Assembly (NCBI GenBank): GCA_026419775.2
Contig: JAOPGA020000108.1
Span: 1-64,000, forward strand
DNA: 64,000 nucleotides
Direction: 5' to 3'
Origin: Acrasis kona
Taxonomy: Eukaryota > Heterolobosea > Eutetramitea > Acrasida > Acrasidae
In this document: positions 10,657-24,775 of the stretch, piece by piece
Numbering within the stretch: position 1 is the stretch's first letter
Layout of the letters: every line of letters begins with the position of its first letter
Made by a program: the position numbers and the translations under genes
The notes under the pieces: model-generated
Databases searched by the model: none
Seen by the model: only the letters and a program-made list of their open reading frames with translations
What the model was told of the DNA's origin: nothing

Positions 10657-11382
10657 ATGGTATCAAAAAAGAACGACGACAGGGACGAAAAGAAGGAGCA
10701 CGATACACAAACAAAGAAGAATTCAAATAAAACAGATGCATCTGGAGTGTTAAAACAAAAAAAGAAAAAGAAGAGGAGTCGCAAATTAACCAGATTCCAA
10801 GAACAATCAGAAACAGATTTAAAGGACATTCAATTTCAACTAATCTCGAAACAGTGCGAGCTCGAAACAAAACTAAAATTCGAAGAATTATATCCTGATT
10901 TAAAAAGAGAAGATGAACAAAAGAAAATAGAATTGGAAGTAAACTTTAGCCTTCGTGAAAATACAAAATCAGAAAATTCAGATTTTGTAGTCGAAAAACC
11001 CTCTCCTAACGTCACAATCAATATTGACAGCATTGTCAGAACCATTGGTAGATATGTTGACTCGAACGATCCCAAATCAATTGATAAAATTGACATTTCA
11101 TCGGAAGGACTACAGGAATATAGAAGTACATGTTCTCAAAAACTTTTAACCGAAATGAATAAAATCGAAAACATCATGCGCGACTTGATGCAATTATCAA
11201 ATGAGGACGACACTGCAAAAGAGGAACAAAATGTAAACAATTTGTGGAAACGTGTACAATCAAAAAGTCAATTATGTATGGCTGATTCGCAGTGTGTACG
11301 TTACTTTGGTGCTGACGTACTTCAGAAACAGAAAATAGATTTAAAAAGAACAAGACCACTGTGTGAACTAATAAAAAACTAA
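10657..11382 (+). CDS. Basic coiled-coil protein, unknown
   Basis: Single exon, 241 residues. The first ~50 residues are dominated by Lys, Asp and Arg with a run of lysines (KQKKKKKRSRKL) that would work as a nuclear or nucleolar signal. Residues ~50-110 and 135-200 are heptad-like, charged and probably alpha-helical. No catalytic motif is visible. It starts 77 bp from the divergent aldehyde dehydrogenase start, so the two may share a promoter region, and converges on HYDIN with ~100 bp between stops. Function unknown. Confidence 0.6.
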   Translation: MVSKKNDDRDEKKEHDTQTKKNSNKTDASGVLKQKKKKKRSRKLTRFQEQSETDLKDIQFQLISKQCELETKLKFEELYPDLKREDEQKKIELEVNFSLRENTKSENSDFVVEKPSPNVTINIDSIVRTIGRYVDSNDPKSIDKIDISSEGLQEYRSTCSQKLLTEMNKIENIMRDLMQLSNEDDTAKEEQNVNNLWKRVQSKSQLCMADSQCVRYFGADVLQKQKIDLKRTRPLCELIKN

Positions 11383-11485
11383 TTTTGTTGAACTTTTGTA
11401 ATCTTGTTCTTGACACATTACAAACCCACTGTTGACAGTTTGAAGGCAATTAAAGAAACAAGTTGGTTAACAAATACATTTTATT

Positions 11486-11491
11486 TTTATT
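11486..11491 (-). terminator. Polyadenylation signal containing the HYDIN stop codon
   Basis: AATAAA on the minus strand contains the stop at 11487-11489; a second copy follows directly. Confidence 0.5.
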
Positions 11492-14400
11492 TGGTTGATT
11501 TTCCATACAAGTAATACATCCATGTTGTAGGGTTGTCTTTACAGACGACTGTTAATTTTGCATGTACTGACTGTGGAGCAACAATAGAAGCGTTGGTTGG
11601 GGATGACACTTCATCAAAGTTAGCCTTCTTCTTAATTGTCGGTGTGGTGGCTGATTGTGCCAGATTCTGTTTGAAGGATACAACTACTTGTTGCTTTTGT
11701 TTAGAGGCTAAGCTCATGGCGTCGGGTTTCACGGTAAAGTAAGGAGAGTCCACATTAAACTTGAAGTCTGATTTGTTGTTGAGCACATTCTTAAATGTTA
11801 TGGTCTGTGTCGCTCCGTTTGATATTTCAATAGGTCCTTGAGGTTGAGGTGCAGTGCACAAGCCAAATAACAAGAAAACATACTCACCACCTTGTTTAGA
11901 GGTTAGGATCAATTTGTCTTTACAATCACCAACGGCGCTCGGTTCGTAATTTACATCAATGCTCTCTTCCGTTCCATCAGGATTGGTTGCCTGTCCAACC
12001 TTCAATACATTATTTTTATTTTCTCCGTTGTTGACCAATGAGAAATTATTTCCTTGTAACTTGATAGAGTATTCGGTAGGACCTTGAGTGAAGTAGTTCA
12101 AGAAGCGTATGGTTTGAGTTTGAGAGTTACCCAAGGACACTTTAAAGTGAACATTCTTCTCTGGACCAGTTGCAGTCGCGGTTAGTTTCAATTTAAATGT
12201 GAACTGACCCAGTTCATCATTGAATACATTAATGTCCCTCTCCTCATCCGTCTCCGCAAACAATGGCAAATAAACGACATCAAGTTTACCAGTTCCATTC
12301 GCAGGAATTACCAACTGTTGATCTAAACCAGGACTCAAGTACAAATGACGCACATTACTGCACTTTATCGACAACTTTGTGTCCTTATTTAACGGATTAT
12401 CGATGGAAATGGTCTGAAGTGCTCTTTGACGCACTCTAGATTCCAACTTTATTGTTTTTACATTTTTACTTGGCTTAGCCGTGTACTTTACATTATAAAA
12501 AATAAATTCTTTGGTTGTCTCATTCAAGAATGTAATTTTACCCTCGTAAACACCCTCCTTATAGGGCAAGAATGTAAATTTGTATTCCCTCTTTGAAAAG
12601 GCTGGCACATCAATGTAATTAGGAACAGCAATTAATTGATTAGGTAATTCAATTTTCAAATCATCAGTAATCACTCTAAATCGTTGAGCCTCGCCTAACC
12701 AATTTTCGATAGTCAAGTGCTCCACGTGTTGCTCCTTGGCACCAACTTCCCTCTTTACATCACCTGACGGTAATGGATCATCCGCAGTGCCCACTAATGC
12801 AAACAACAATGCTTTACCATCAGGCAATGGTAAAAACAAACTGCCTTCTTCATTCTTAATCATCTTTTTGGGAGCATAGCTAATTTCATAGTCTCTTGAT
12901 TGATTAGCTGGTACTTCCAAGTACTCACTTCCTCTCCAACTATGATTATCGAATACCGTTTTCAATCTCCAATCACCCTTCGTTGGATTTTGAATCGATA
13001 CCTTCTTTGTTTGGACCTGTCTTACATTCACTTGGAAGTTCACTTTCTCCTTCTCCGGTGGTTTGCTCACACAAATGCCAGTCAAGTTCAAAAACAAGCT
13101 CTTGCTACCTTCTATTTTGCACTCTAGATTATCGTATTGACAAGTCTTGTTTACTTCAGTTGGTGAGTAAGTAATATCGAAAGTGACCTCTCCATTAGCT
13201 TGTACAAATCCATGGTGAGGAGTGATGACGAATTCTGGTTCAAAGTGTTTTGGATTCCATTTGTATTTGATGCCAATGTCTCCGGTGTTCTCCAATACAA
13301 CCTTTTGTAGCACTTGAGTGTGCTGTACGACTGGTCCGAATGCAGCAGTCGAAGTGTTTAATTTAACTTCGATTCCTTGACAAGCACCTGTCAAGAAGGT
13401 TAGTGATTTTCTCTTGCCTCCCTCTACATCAGCTAAAATCTCGTGAGTAAAGGTGTGTTGTCTCGCTTCTGGTTTAAAACTAAAATCAACGTGTATGACT
13501 CCTTTGGGAATTAACACCACCGGTTGTATTTCTCTCTTTTCTGATAAATTAGAAGAAGTTGTCGCGTTGGTGCTGTTGTTGTTATTGCTACCCATGGTGC
13601 GTTGCATCGATTCATTTATGGTCACGACCTGACTTTTATCGGCCCTTATGCTCATGGTGATAAAATTCTTTATTAATTTTGAATACAAATCATCAGGGAA
13701 CGATAATTTGGCAGGTATTTTGCTCCTGTTGATGATGCCTATGGATTTCGCGACGTGGTTGCCGCTGCGAACGGCTCCAAAGTTGATTTGTTTATCTTTA
13801 TGGTCCACTAGTTCGATTCGACTAGGCGTTCCTTCTCCAGTAATGACCACGTTGATTTTATACAAACCATTCATTTCAAATGTTACGATTTCCTTATAAG
13901 ATTTCAATTCCTTTGGTCGGAATTTAATGGGCACGATTGATGATTTACCTGGTTTGAGTACCGTGGCGGCAGCTTCTACCTCCAGATGAGGTTTATTCTC
14001 GTACAACAGTTCGTAAGAAATGTCCTTATCATCGTTGTTTTGAATTTTGAGAGAAACTTCTTTTGGTTTCATTTTTTGTAAGTGGAGGAAATTAGGACCA
14101 AAGTCGTATTCCAAGAATGAAAAATCAATCTTTGGTTGAGCACCATTACCGTTCACCAACAATGTGTAAGTATTACTGTTGGTTATTTTACAAACACATT
14201 TGTAGTTATCGATATTGACGGGTGCATTAGGAGCGAATATCAATTTACAAGAAACTTTTTCTCTCTTACTGACCGTTCCTCTCTCTGGTTCGATACTAAT
14301 CAATCCATTATATAGATGAGAGTGATGAGAGGTCATGTTAGACGTAGAAGACATTGTTTGTAAGAATGAAGAAGAAGACGTGATGGATGGATTCAAAGAA

Positions 14401-17400
14401 GAATTTGAAATGCTATGTGTCATCATGTTACCATGATACCACTGATAATCAAAATTGTAATCACCGTCGTTGACGATTACAATATTTTTCACTTTTTTAT
14501 CATTGATTTGAGCTCTTCCAAAATCAATTCGATTAGGTTCGTTAGGTTTTTGGATCAACCCGTCGACCTCCATTTTTTCATGAACAGCAAATCCTTCGCC
14601 CTTCACATTACATGTCAATAAAGTTGGTTTCTTTTTGACGTTTACAACAACTTGGAAATTATAACTACTTTCTTCGTTCGGAACGAATACCATCTTGATG
14701 GGTATTTGTGAATCGGCATCAATGGTGCCGTGACTAGGAGTCAGAGATAATATTTTTGGACCTCCATTTCCATTCGACAAATCTTGAGATTTGAAAATGG
14801 ATTGTTCCAAAGAGAAACTGAATGGAATCTTCTCGCGGTTGATCAAGTGTATGGTTTGCTTGACTTTGGCACCTACGAGTACCGTTTGGAAATTCACTCT
14901 TGCAGTGTCGAGATGTACTTCTGGTTCCTTGGCATGTCCCACTACAATAAAGGGAACATTTACTTTGAGAGCAGGTATCGTGAACAACCAGAAACTTTCA
15001 CAAGAGTCCAAGTTATTAGGAACGTAATCAAAAATGACCTCTGTCTTGAGACCACTCGTGATTGTTCCTCTCTTGTTTGAAATTCCAAATACATCTTGTT
15101 GATCTAACGTAGATGATGAACTAGATTGAGAAGTAGGTACCAACGAAGAAGATGTAGAAGAATTCGAATTGGAGGATGAACCAGCGGATGGAGATTCTGG
15201 ATAGATACGTACCCATTGGAAATCATAGCTAGCATGAGTTGGATTCAACACGTAGAAACGTTTCTTATTTCTAATACGTATTCCACAACTATGTAATTCG
15301 ATCACTCTGGTCAAGTTCTTATCCAACGCTCCAAATTCATTAATGGATGGCGTAGGCATTTCTGGATTACGTCTGCCACTAGTGAGGTAATCACTCGCAT
15401 TGAGCTCAAAGTGTACAATCGGACAGACGCTCGTTCCTTCCAATTGAATCACGATTGGATAATTCATTGCATTCTTATCGACGTTATTGATGCGACAAGA
15501 AAGCGAATCAAAGTGAGTGGAATCCTTGGGTACGTCCAATGGACAATACTTTATCGAGAAGGTACTGCTCTCGTCAGGATTGAGTTTTCCTTGATTGGGC
15601 GTGATGCTGAATGGAGAATCTAATTGGTTCGTATTGCTCCATTTATAAATTAGATTCACCCGACCTGTATTTTTCAAATGGAACGCAAAAGTACGCGTTT
15701 CGAACATTTTGGTCAATTTGAATTTCACACTAGATGTGGTATCACATTCAAATTTGACAAAATCAGATGTGGCGTAGATTTTGAGGTCCTTATTGGGCAT
15801 GGCTGGTAAATCAGTAATCATGTCTACTTGAGGTTCTGGGTCGACTTGTTCGATTCTTCTGGTGACCAACTTTGCTGTTCCTACTCTAGATTCTGAACTC
15901 GATGATGGTCTTTGATTTTCATCAAAGTTTGGTGCGGATGTTGGAGTAGATACTCTTTCTTCTATTATAGGCGTGCGAGGAGTGCCACCCGTTTTTGATT
16001 TCTTGTGATTACTAGAAGGTCTTCTCTTTTTCTTACGCTCCGCTTCTTCCTCTTCTAATTGTTTTAAGCGCTTACGTTCCCTTGCTTCTTGTTCTTCGTC
16101 AACTTGAATCCATTTCACTGTTACTTGTCTACTGTCCCAATCGACTGCTTCTCCTTGATAATTAATCTTCTCCATGATACAGGACATGACGACGTCTCCC
16201 TTGTATTGTCGTGGTTCGTTCGAGTTGAATGTGACGGTTACGTTTTTGGATGCATGGGCATGCAAGTGACCAAATTTAGGTGAAATCGTGACATCTTCGG
16301 GTGGCGTGAATCGGAAACGAACGTGTTGGTCGCATCGGTTGGTTATCAAGAACGTTTTGGTATTAGGTTGACCAATTTCACAATCTCCAAAAACTAACTC
16401 TCCGTCACGATTATCGGGCAATTCATCAAATGTGACATCTTCTTCGTAACCTTCAGCTAATATTCTAATGGAAGTATCCTCAAAGTGATTATCCAATACA
16501 ACTAATTGTAAAAGAGTGTCTATTTTCTCGACTCGATCTGGTTCAAAGTACATGTTACATTTGATACTTTGTTTACTTTCTAATATGATTTCTTTGGATC
16601 GCTCAGGGAAGGTCAAACAATGAGCAAATTGTTTATTACTAAAATCAAAACGAACGGTAGCGGGTAATACGCCTTCGTTAACGACCATGACCGGTAAGAT
16701 TTCTTTACGACCCAATATGGTCCTTTGGAATCTTAACACGGGTCCATTATCATCTGGTCTCTCGGTGAATGTCTTGACGCTTACTTGAGGTAACGAACCA
16801 TCACCTCTCAACTCTAATTTGAGTTCGTTTGTTTTTGGATCGTGTCCATCCGTCACGACGGCTTCGAACAATGCACTATAATTATGTAAAGAGGGTGGAC
16901 AGAAATAAACAGTAACGTGTCGGTGTTCACCAGCAGGTATAAACAATTTTTGTGGTTGTACATCAAAAGCAGTAAATCCAATCACGTCGGTTGAATCTCT
17001 TGGTTTGATGCTACAATCCACGTTACAAGGTACTTTATTAGGATTTGAAATTTTAAACTTTTCTGCAACTTTTTGATTGGCTGCAATGGTGCCATAACTA
17101 AACACTCTTTCCTCTGCACAAAATACACTGTGGTGAGTGGACGCTAATTTGGTCATGGTTGGCACTATTTGTTGTTCTTCGAAAATGCTCTTAAAGTCAT
17201 TGGTGGTGATTCCTGGCACACAAACCTCTCCTTGAATTTCGTATTCGATTCCTTCTGGATTATCGTTCGTGTTTCGATCCGAAATATCAATTCCTAATAA
17301 CTCTCTGCTGAGTTGAGCACCGCTAGAAGTCTTTCCTGCAAATGTGACCGTGACGGTTCCTTTGGATCCAGGATTAACTACGCCGCTGGCTGGTTCGAAC

Positions 17401-20400
17401 TTGAAGTTACCCAGATATAATTCCTTCTTGATCAACACGCCAGGGTTATTTCCCTTGGGTGTTTTCTTACCTTGTTGACTCTTTGGTCTGCCCTTCGCAC
17501 TTCCTTTTTGACTATCGGGTCTATCCAAGTGATTCATTCCATTCTTGTAACTGAATAAACTATAATTGATGTCGAATGCTCCTTCGTTGATGATATCGAA
17601 CGTTTTCGTTTTTTCCTTGTCAAAGGTTAATGGACCGAAATTGATTGTGTGAGGTGGCATGATGCTGTATTTACTGAACACGCTCTTGACGTCGATTTTA
17701 ATGTGTTTGTTACCTAATTCAATTTTGCGATCGGATGCATCTAGCAATTTACATTCCACGTCTTTACAATTTTTGTAAACTTTTTCTTGATTGCTTCTGA
17801 ACTCAACTTCAACGACGGTTTTGTTTTTGGCCTTCGTCACCAAAGTTCCTTCGCTAGGCGTAATGCTAAAGTGTTTTTCTAATGCTTTTGGCATTTGGAA
17901 TTTGTAATAAATGTCGTATTTTCCATTATTGTATAATTGAAGCGTCTTTTTACAAGATTCCATGGATACCTTTACCGTACCAAAATCAACTTCATCTTCA
18001 ATTTCAACTTCTAGATTATAGGATTCGGCATTGATGCTAATGACTTGTGGTTCAGGATGCATTTGCACGATATTCTTGACGTCGCATACCACAAGGCTCG
18101 TTTGATCTTTTATTTCGCAGGCTTCATTCGCTGTAAAGTGAACCAACACTTCACACTTTTCGCCAACTTCCAATTTACCTTCCAATGGTTCTAATGTTAA
18201 TTTATCGCTCGTTGGTTTTTCTAATTTCCATAAAACTGGAATGGTGGTAATATTGGTAATGACCATCTTCTCCACGCTTGTTTTTTTCGATAGGAGCAAT
18301 CGACCAAAATCAATGCTCTTTCGATCAATTTCAACTCTTGGTCTGGCGCCTATTACGCTCAAATCAAATTTGAAGGGAATTGGATTATCGCGTATGGTAC
18401 ATACCACTGCATTTTTAATCTCGCCTGCTTTCTTTACTAATGCCCATACTCTGATATCCTTTGTTTCGTCTCTTTTAAGCGTAAAGTGAGTCGGTTCGAT
18501 CAAGAAGTTGGAATCTCTATCGTCTTTTGTTTCCAATGCAAAATGGACTTGAGCATCGAATTGGCCCTGATTTGAAATATGAAATGATTCGGAGTATAAT
18601 TGTTCCAATTCGATCGATTGTTCGCTCTTGTTATTTCGTTCTTCGTAGTGAGCAATGGGACGTATCAAGAGCGGACCAAACTCAAATACTTTTGTGCTGG
18701 TGATGTACTTTTTGGACACGTACTTGTTGTCCAATTTATTTTTGACTCTTTTGCTGAAAATGTTACGTGGATCGACAATGATTGCTGGATAGGTACATTT
18801 GGAATTGACTTTGAGCGGATATTTTGCTTTACGACCGCTCACTCCAAAGTTAAATGTATGAGCGTGATTACCGACAATGTTACTTTTGAATCGAATGATT
18901 AACTCTAGAGATTGATTTGCTCTTATTAACCATCTAGATGCAACGACGATTTGTTGTGTGGAAGTAGTTGTGGTTACTGGCCTAGGATCGATTGGTGATC
19001 CAGGTACATTACTGTTGTTATTAGCATCAACAAATGATTGTTGTTGATTGGATCGACTACTCTTTGGTGAAGTCAATCCATCTTGCAATTGTTGTTGCTG
19101 TTGTTGTTGACTACTGTGAATACGACGAATCACTTTGGTTAATTGCATGATTTGGAAACTCTTTACTTTTTCAATCACTCGTTTCGTAGGTAATGGTATT
19201 CTTTGTAAGATATAAGGAACTGGTATGGGTAGAACCAAATCAGAAACCAATTTCGAATTTCGATTATTGATTTCGTCAGTCGATTGTCCATATTCATTAC
19301 CTGCGTTCATTTCAGAAACAGTGTTAAATACTTCTTGTTTGACTTGTTCTTGATTCTTATTGACGCAATTACAGAGATAGACCTTTGGGAAAGATCTCGT
19401 CTTTTCGATTTTCTTTTCTCTGCTTTGAACTCCCTTTTTACGATCTTGAGCAGAGAAGGCGTTATTGGTGGTTAATCTTGATGACGGTTCTGGTGTGGGG
19501 GTTTGGTTTTCTGATTGGAGTATACTACCTAACGGATCGCTCACTTCCATATCATCTCTGAAACCTTCTTGACACAAATCGATTATTTTATAATAAGATT
19601 GTTTGAAGAGTTTAATTCGTCTCGTGATGATATCGTCCGTCGAGGCGATTTGAATCTCTTCTTCGAATGTCTTGTAAGTAGGATCCATTGTTGATAATAA
19701 GGTATTGTCCATGAGAGATGTTTGTGGACTTTTGCCTCTTGCTGACGGTCCTGTTGCTGATGGTCCTGATTTCTTTGGATCGTTTGTTTGAGCAGTAGAT
19801 GGAGCTGCTCTCTTTCCCTTTTGATTCTTTTTTCGTTTTTTGTTCCTCTTCTCTTAGTTTTGCAATGTGGTCCTTATCTTGTTTCATTCGACGATAGATA
19901 CTAGAGATTACGTCTTCGACGACGAACGAATCGTCATTGGAAGGATTGTTGTTTAGTGAATCTTGACTGAAGGTGACGCTCTTTCTACGAGTGACATCGT
20001 GTTGAGCAGAAGAGTGAGCGTTGTTGGTCGAAGAAGAAACGACAACTACGCTTTCTCTTCGTTTCATTTCGCTTGCAATCCTAATCTTTTCTTGATCCAA
20101 TGCTTTTAATTTCTTCTTGCATTCTCTTCTCGTTCTTACTTTATTTTCGTAATCTCTCTTTTCGTCTTTATTGAGCGCTTCGAATTGCTCTTCGTTGAGC
20201 GACTGTGGTTGTTCTTGTTGCATCAATAACGTGACTTGGTCGCGTACCACATTTACATCTCTCAATCTCATTTCCAATTCATCAATTGTCAAATTGATCA
20301 GAATCACATTGAGAGGATGAACGGATTTTAAAATGTGGAATGCAACATAGTTCATGTTCATGTGCTTACTTTCCAATCCATCAATTACGAATCCACCGAT

Positions 20401-23400
20401 GCAATCATCTCTCGCAATTCGTTGTTGAATCAATTGATAAAGATTAGATTCCAAATTGAAATCTTGAATTTCCTCACCGGATGGTAACAATTCTTGAACC
20501 AATTGGTCAATTTGTAAAATTGGAATTTTACATTTGTGACCGATTTGATTCGCAATTGTCGATTTACCACTCAATGGTGGTCCGTGCACGACATAAATGC
20601 GTTTCTCTCCATCGCCTGTTTCGTTGCTCATGCTGACCTGTAGAGCAGCACTACTAGTAACGTGTTCATCCACCTTATCATCCATGGCCATCATCTTTTC
20701 GTTACTCGTTACATTATTACTCGTCGAATTTATGGATTCCAAATTCACATTATTAGAAGCTGCACCTCCGTTCTTATTCTTCTCTTCATAATTTTTATAA
20801 AAGATTTCAGGAAGAGCTAATGCTTCTCCTGGTCCTCTCGGCGGTATGTTCAAATAACCATCTACGAATTGATCAGCGTTACAAGTTAATATTTCTTCGT
20901 CTTCCAAATGCTTCTTATCGAAATCCAAATTATAAAAATCAATATCACAGCTAGAGTTGTTAGTGACCACAAAAGTAGCATCGACGTCCGTGTGAGGTAA
21001 TACGGGTCCCATCGTAATCTCGCTCGGTTCGATTACGATATCCAGTTCTTGACCCACTCCCACACAAGTTAGTTTTTTTGGTTTTGGACTATTGGTACAC
21101 TTTAGTAGTATAACTTGTTGATACTTTTTCTTTGATTCCGGCACAAAGATTATTTCTACGTTTTGTTTTTCTCCTGGTTGCAATACTCCCTTGTTTTGCT
21201 TACAAACGAAAACTTCGCCCATGCTTTGTTGCTCGGCTAATAACTTTGCTGCAGCTGATGCCTTCATGACCGTATTGCCCTTACTGGGTTCTTTATGGTC
21301 CAACGACCACTCGCATGGTATTTCTTTGTTATTTTCTAATTGAATCGTAATGACGCTTGCAAATCCCACGAACAACGTTCCAAAATCTAATTGAGTGGTG
21401 CTGACTTCTACTTCTGGTATGATGACGTTCGCACGTACGTCCAAGTGTACCAAGTATCCATTTTCTATTTGCATAGGTACGATACAACTGAAATTACCCA
21501 CTCCAATTTTCTTATTTTTGCTGTGAAAGAATAAATCTAAACTTTGTGGTTGATTATCCGGATGACCAGGTAATCGTTTGAGTTCGCTCGGTTCTACCAT
21601 CAATCCATTCTTGCTCATTTCTCGTTTATCGAATTGAAGAGTGACCGGTAGGACTCCAGCGTTATTGATTTTGAAAGTTTTCTTTTTGGAAACGCCCTTG
21701 ATTGTATTTCCAAAGTCACATATGAAGGTGGTCATTACGGGCGGCGATACTTTTTGGTTAGCGTTGCTGTTGCCTATTCTGGAGGACGACGATCTAGATA
21801 TTGTACTATTGGGTCTTGCTTGATTTCCCTTCTTACTAGTGCTGCTCAGACTCGTGGTGGATCTCAAATTGGGATTTTCCAAAAGGAACTTTTTGAAGAG
21901 AATTCTTTCTGCTTCCTTGTAAATGTCCAAATCATGAGAACGACCGGTGACCGGTAGTATTGGTTTGATGATGTTGTTTGGATTGTTGGTATTGGGATTG
22001 GAGTGGTTCGATTGGATTGCCAAATTCATCAAATGAGTTCCTTGATCAACACGCTTTTGAGCTTGTTCCATGTACTCGTTATATGCGTGATCGACCGGAT
22101 TACCTAATTGTGTGAGATTGACGGTCGGGTACATGGCAATGGCCTTTACTGTAATGACCTCTGGTTCGAAATGACCAATTTGTAACTTGAAACATTCATG
22201 AATGACATCAGGGACACCAGGATACAACCTCACTAGTATTTTCAATTTATCATTTGGTTTCAATTTACCGTTCATTGGAGTCACTTCCAATGCAGGAAAT
22301 ACATGATTAGGAGAAGATGACGTAGCACAAGACAAGGAAGAAGAAGCGTTCGATTTTTGCATATCGAATTCATAATCAAAGATGACCTTCCCGTTATTGA
22401 ACAAGACCAATTCATGTTCTTGTTGTTGGTAATAAGGGATTAGTCCAAAATCAATACAATTCTCTTCCAACGTGTATTTCAAACTAGCTGATTCTCCTTT
22501 CAATTGTACATCATATTCGGGTCCGCCCTCTATTTGACATATGGCTGTTGCTCTGTTCATACCACCTGCAGATGATCCGATATATACCAATTCTACAATT
22601 TCCTTTTGTTTGGGCAATACGCATCCTTTGATGGGTAATATATCAAATGCTTGACTAGCGTCGTTGTTTTCGAATAACCAGGTGTAATGTGCCGTTACGA
22701 TTCCGTTGTTGACCAACTCTACGTTTCTACGTTTCTCCGTGCTGGATAGAATGCTAGAAAAGTCAATATTGGTTTGCGAAATGTCGAGATTGGGGAAATT
22801 GATTTCGGCATTGGTGTCTATGAAATCACGTTGAGTGTGATCTCGATAGGTAATGTATAATTTGGTTTTGATGATGACGGATTGTTTGTCGCCTCTGAAA
22901 TTTGGATCGAATACGATTTGGATGTTGGTTGACTCGTTGGGTTGTAATGTGATCTCTGATAAATCGACGCTAAATGGTCCGTTGGGTTTTAGACTCATGT
23001 TGAGGGATAGTGGTGATGTGTTGGTGATGCTTAATGATTTTGTTTGGAATACGGGTGGATTATCTGGCGAATAGGTGTAATTCACGTGGATGGATGATTC
23101 GCTTAATTTGATGCTTGGCGAACAAAAGTTACTCTTGACCTCCGTTGTGTAAATTTGTTTTTGTTGACATTTTGCAAAGAACCATTCGCTAAAGAGACCT
23201 TCTTTGTTGGATAGACCCTCGACGTTGAATACGCAATTGCTCTTTGGAGGTATCGTTGCCTTCTCTGGTCTAATCTTGAAGATGGGTTCTTGTTTCGATT
23301 CTTCCTTCTTTTCTGAATTGTTGGAAGGAGCGTCTTTTGGCTTCTTTGCGTTTCCATTTGCTGATTCATTTCGCTTGCGATCCGGGTACCATTGTAGAGT

Positions 23401-24400
23401 TTGGCTCTTTCGACCAATATTTTGTAAAGTGAAGGAATGTGAAGTCAACTTGGACGTGAACTGATTGTTGAGGTGAATCGTGGAGAGGTCATCGGATTGA
23501 TAAATACCGGGTTTAGGAGTGTTGATTAAAATGATGCTACTTCCTTTTCCAATGGCAACCAATTTACAAGTAAGCGGTTGGGTGGCATGTTGAAACTCTA
23601 CACAAAGCTCGTCATTAAATTTCATTGCTTCGTCGGGCGCAATACTGATGGGAATATCTATTTGGGTGCTAGGAGGTATGGTTCCCTTTTTGTGGTCTTC
23701 ATTAATAACAAAGTTTGCAGTTCCCTTCGTGAAGTTACACGTAAAGTTTGCGGGTATGGGTGACTTGTTGTGAACGCGTAGTGTTTTGACGTGGTCCTTC
23801 AAGACATCAATCTTTCCCCAATCCAATCGATCGCTGTCCAATGTCACAATGGGTCCGATGCTTAATGCCGAAACGCTCACTTCAAACGGCGGCTTCTCGC
23901 TTCCCAACACTCTAATGTAAATAGGTACGTAAATACTTCCAACCGTCTTGGTAACAATGGTGACCTTGATGTTGTGGGTGGAATTGGAGGGAATGACTCC
24001 ATTAAGCTCATCCACCGTACAAATGACCTTCTTGTTCTTGTCAGAATCACTTGGCAAGATGACTTCATATTTGGCTGGTTGGTTGCTCTTGTTTCCGAGG
24101 TCGACTGTTTGTGTGTAGGGATAACCAATGAAACAATCCCCGAAATTAATCTTTCCCGATGACAATAAAACATCAGGTACCACACAATCTGCTCGAATGG
24201 GTATTACTTCTAAATTGTCGCCAACATCTTCTACGTCAATTACTAATGAGGCATGATATCTCTTCAACGTGTTGCTCATAAAATCAATCTGAATCTCTCT
24301 GCTGGAGTCGGGGTTGATGGTTCCCGACTCTGGAATCAATTTGAATTCTCTTTGCATCATGTTTCCGTCCTCTGGTACTCTAGGGAAGTCATAAGCAGCA
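11487..24400 (-). CDS. HYDIN: HYDIN-like ciliary central-pair protein, N-terminally truncated and frameshifted once
   Basis: About 4,300 residues of intronless coding sequence. Dozens of ASPM-SPD2-HYDIN/MSP-type immunoglobulin-like repeats run through it, recognisable by 'DFG..' strands and '.NNG.....Y.W' strand pairs. Around 20270-20600 an adenylate-kinase-like insert carries a P-loop (GPPLSGKSTIA), as in HYDIN. After it, AKYPLKVNSKCTYP and FEFGPLLI match the HYDIN segment after the insert. HYDIN binds the C2 microtubule of the ciliary central apparatus and is needed for beating. The frame changes in A-rich runs at about 19828-19841 (T-runs on the plus strand). Homology starts abruptly near 24400: in animal HYDIN the kinase-like insert lies about 900 residues further in, so the N-terminal part is missing here. 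Upstream of 24400 the open frame is only antisense to another ORF. Confidence 0.92.
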
Positions 24401-24486
24401 CTACGCCGGCCCAACGGGACGGCTATGGTAAAGTAAGTACAGAAGGTAAGAACGTTATGCTTCGTAAAGCACGCCTTTATGCTTAG

Positions 24487-24775
24487 GACTACAAAAAGCA
24501 CGACGTTATTTGATGAAGTTCGAGCAGCGGTTGACATTGAAAGACAGCGTGACATTAACGCAATTATAGAGAATGCTGAGCGACAGGAAGAAGAAGAAAA
24601 TGCTTTCTTTAACAAGATCAAGAATGGAAGGCATGGTGATAATGGAGTTAAAGCTTTGACTGGGTTTTATCCTAATGAAGTGAGGGAGTTGTATGCAGTT
24701 GTTGAAGCAAAACTGAGAGCATTGTCAACTAGGGGTCTATTGGTATGCCACGGGGAGACAACAACTGGGCCTTAA
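24487..24775 (+). CDS. Fragmentary ORF at the HYDIN breakpoint, possible mobile-element remnant
   Basis: About 96 residues in the plus direction, charged and helical, with a stretch LTGFYPNEVRELYAVVEAKL that looks like a helix-turn-helix lead-in of some DDE transposases (weak impression). A possible 54-nt intron (24433-24486, starting GTAAGT) would connect it to an exon that overlaps the antisense extension of HYDIN. After LSTRG another frame remains open for a short distance, suggesting a break. It lies exactly where HYDIN homology stops. It could be the remnant of an inserted element or an unrelated gene fragment. Confidence 0.3.

Noticed and set aside
24253-24486. Plus-strand ORF inside the HYDIN N-terminus
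   Set aside because: HYDIN-family residues are clear on the minus strand down to the breakpoint; the plus frame has no recognisable content before 24487.
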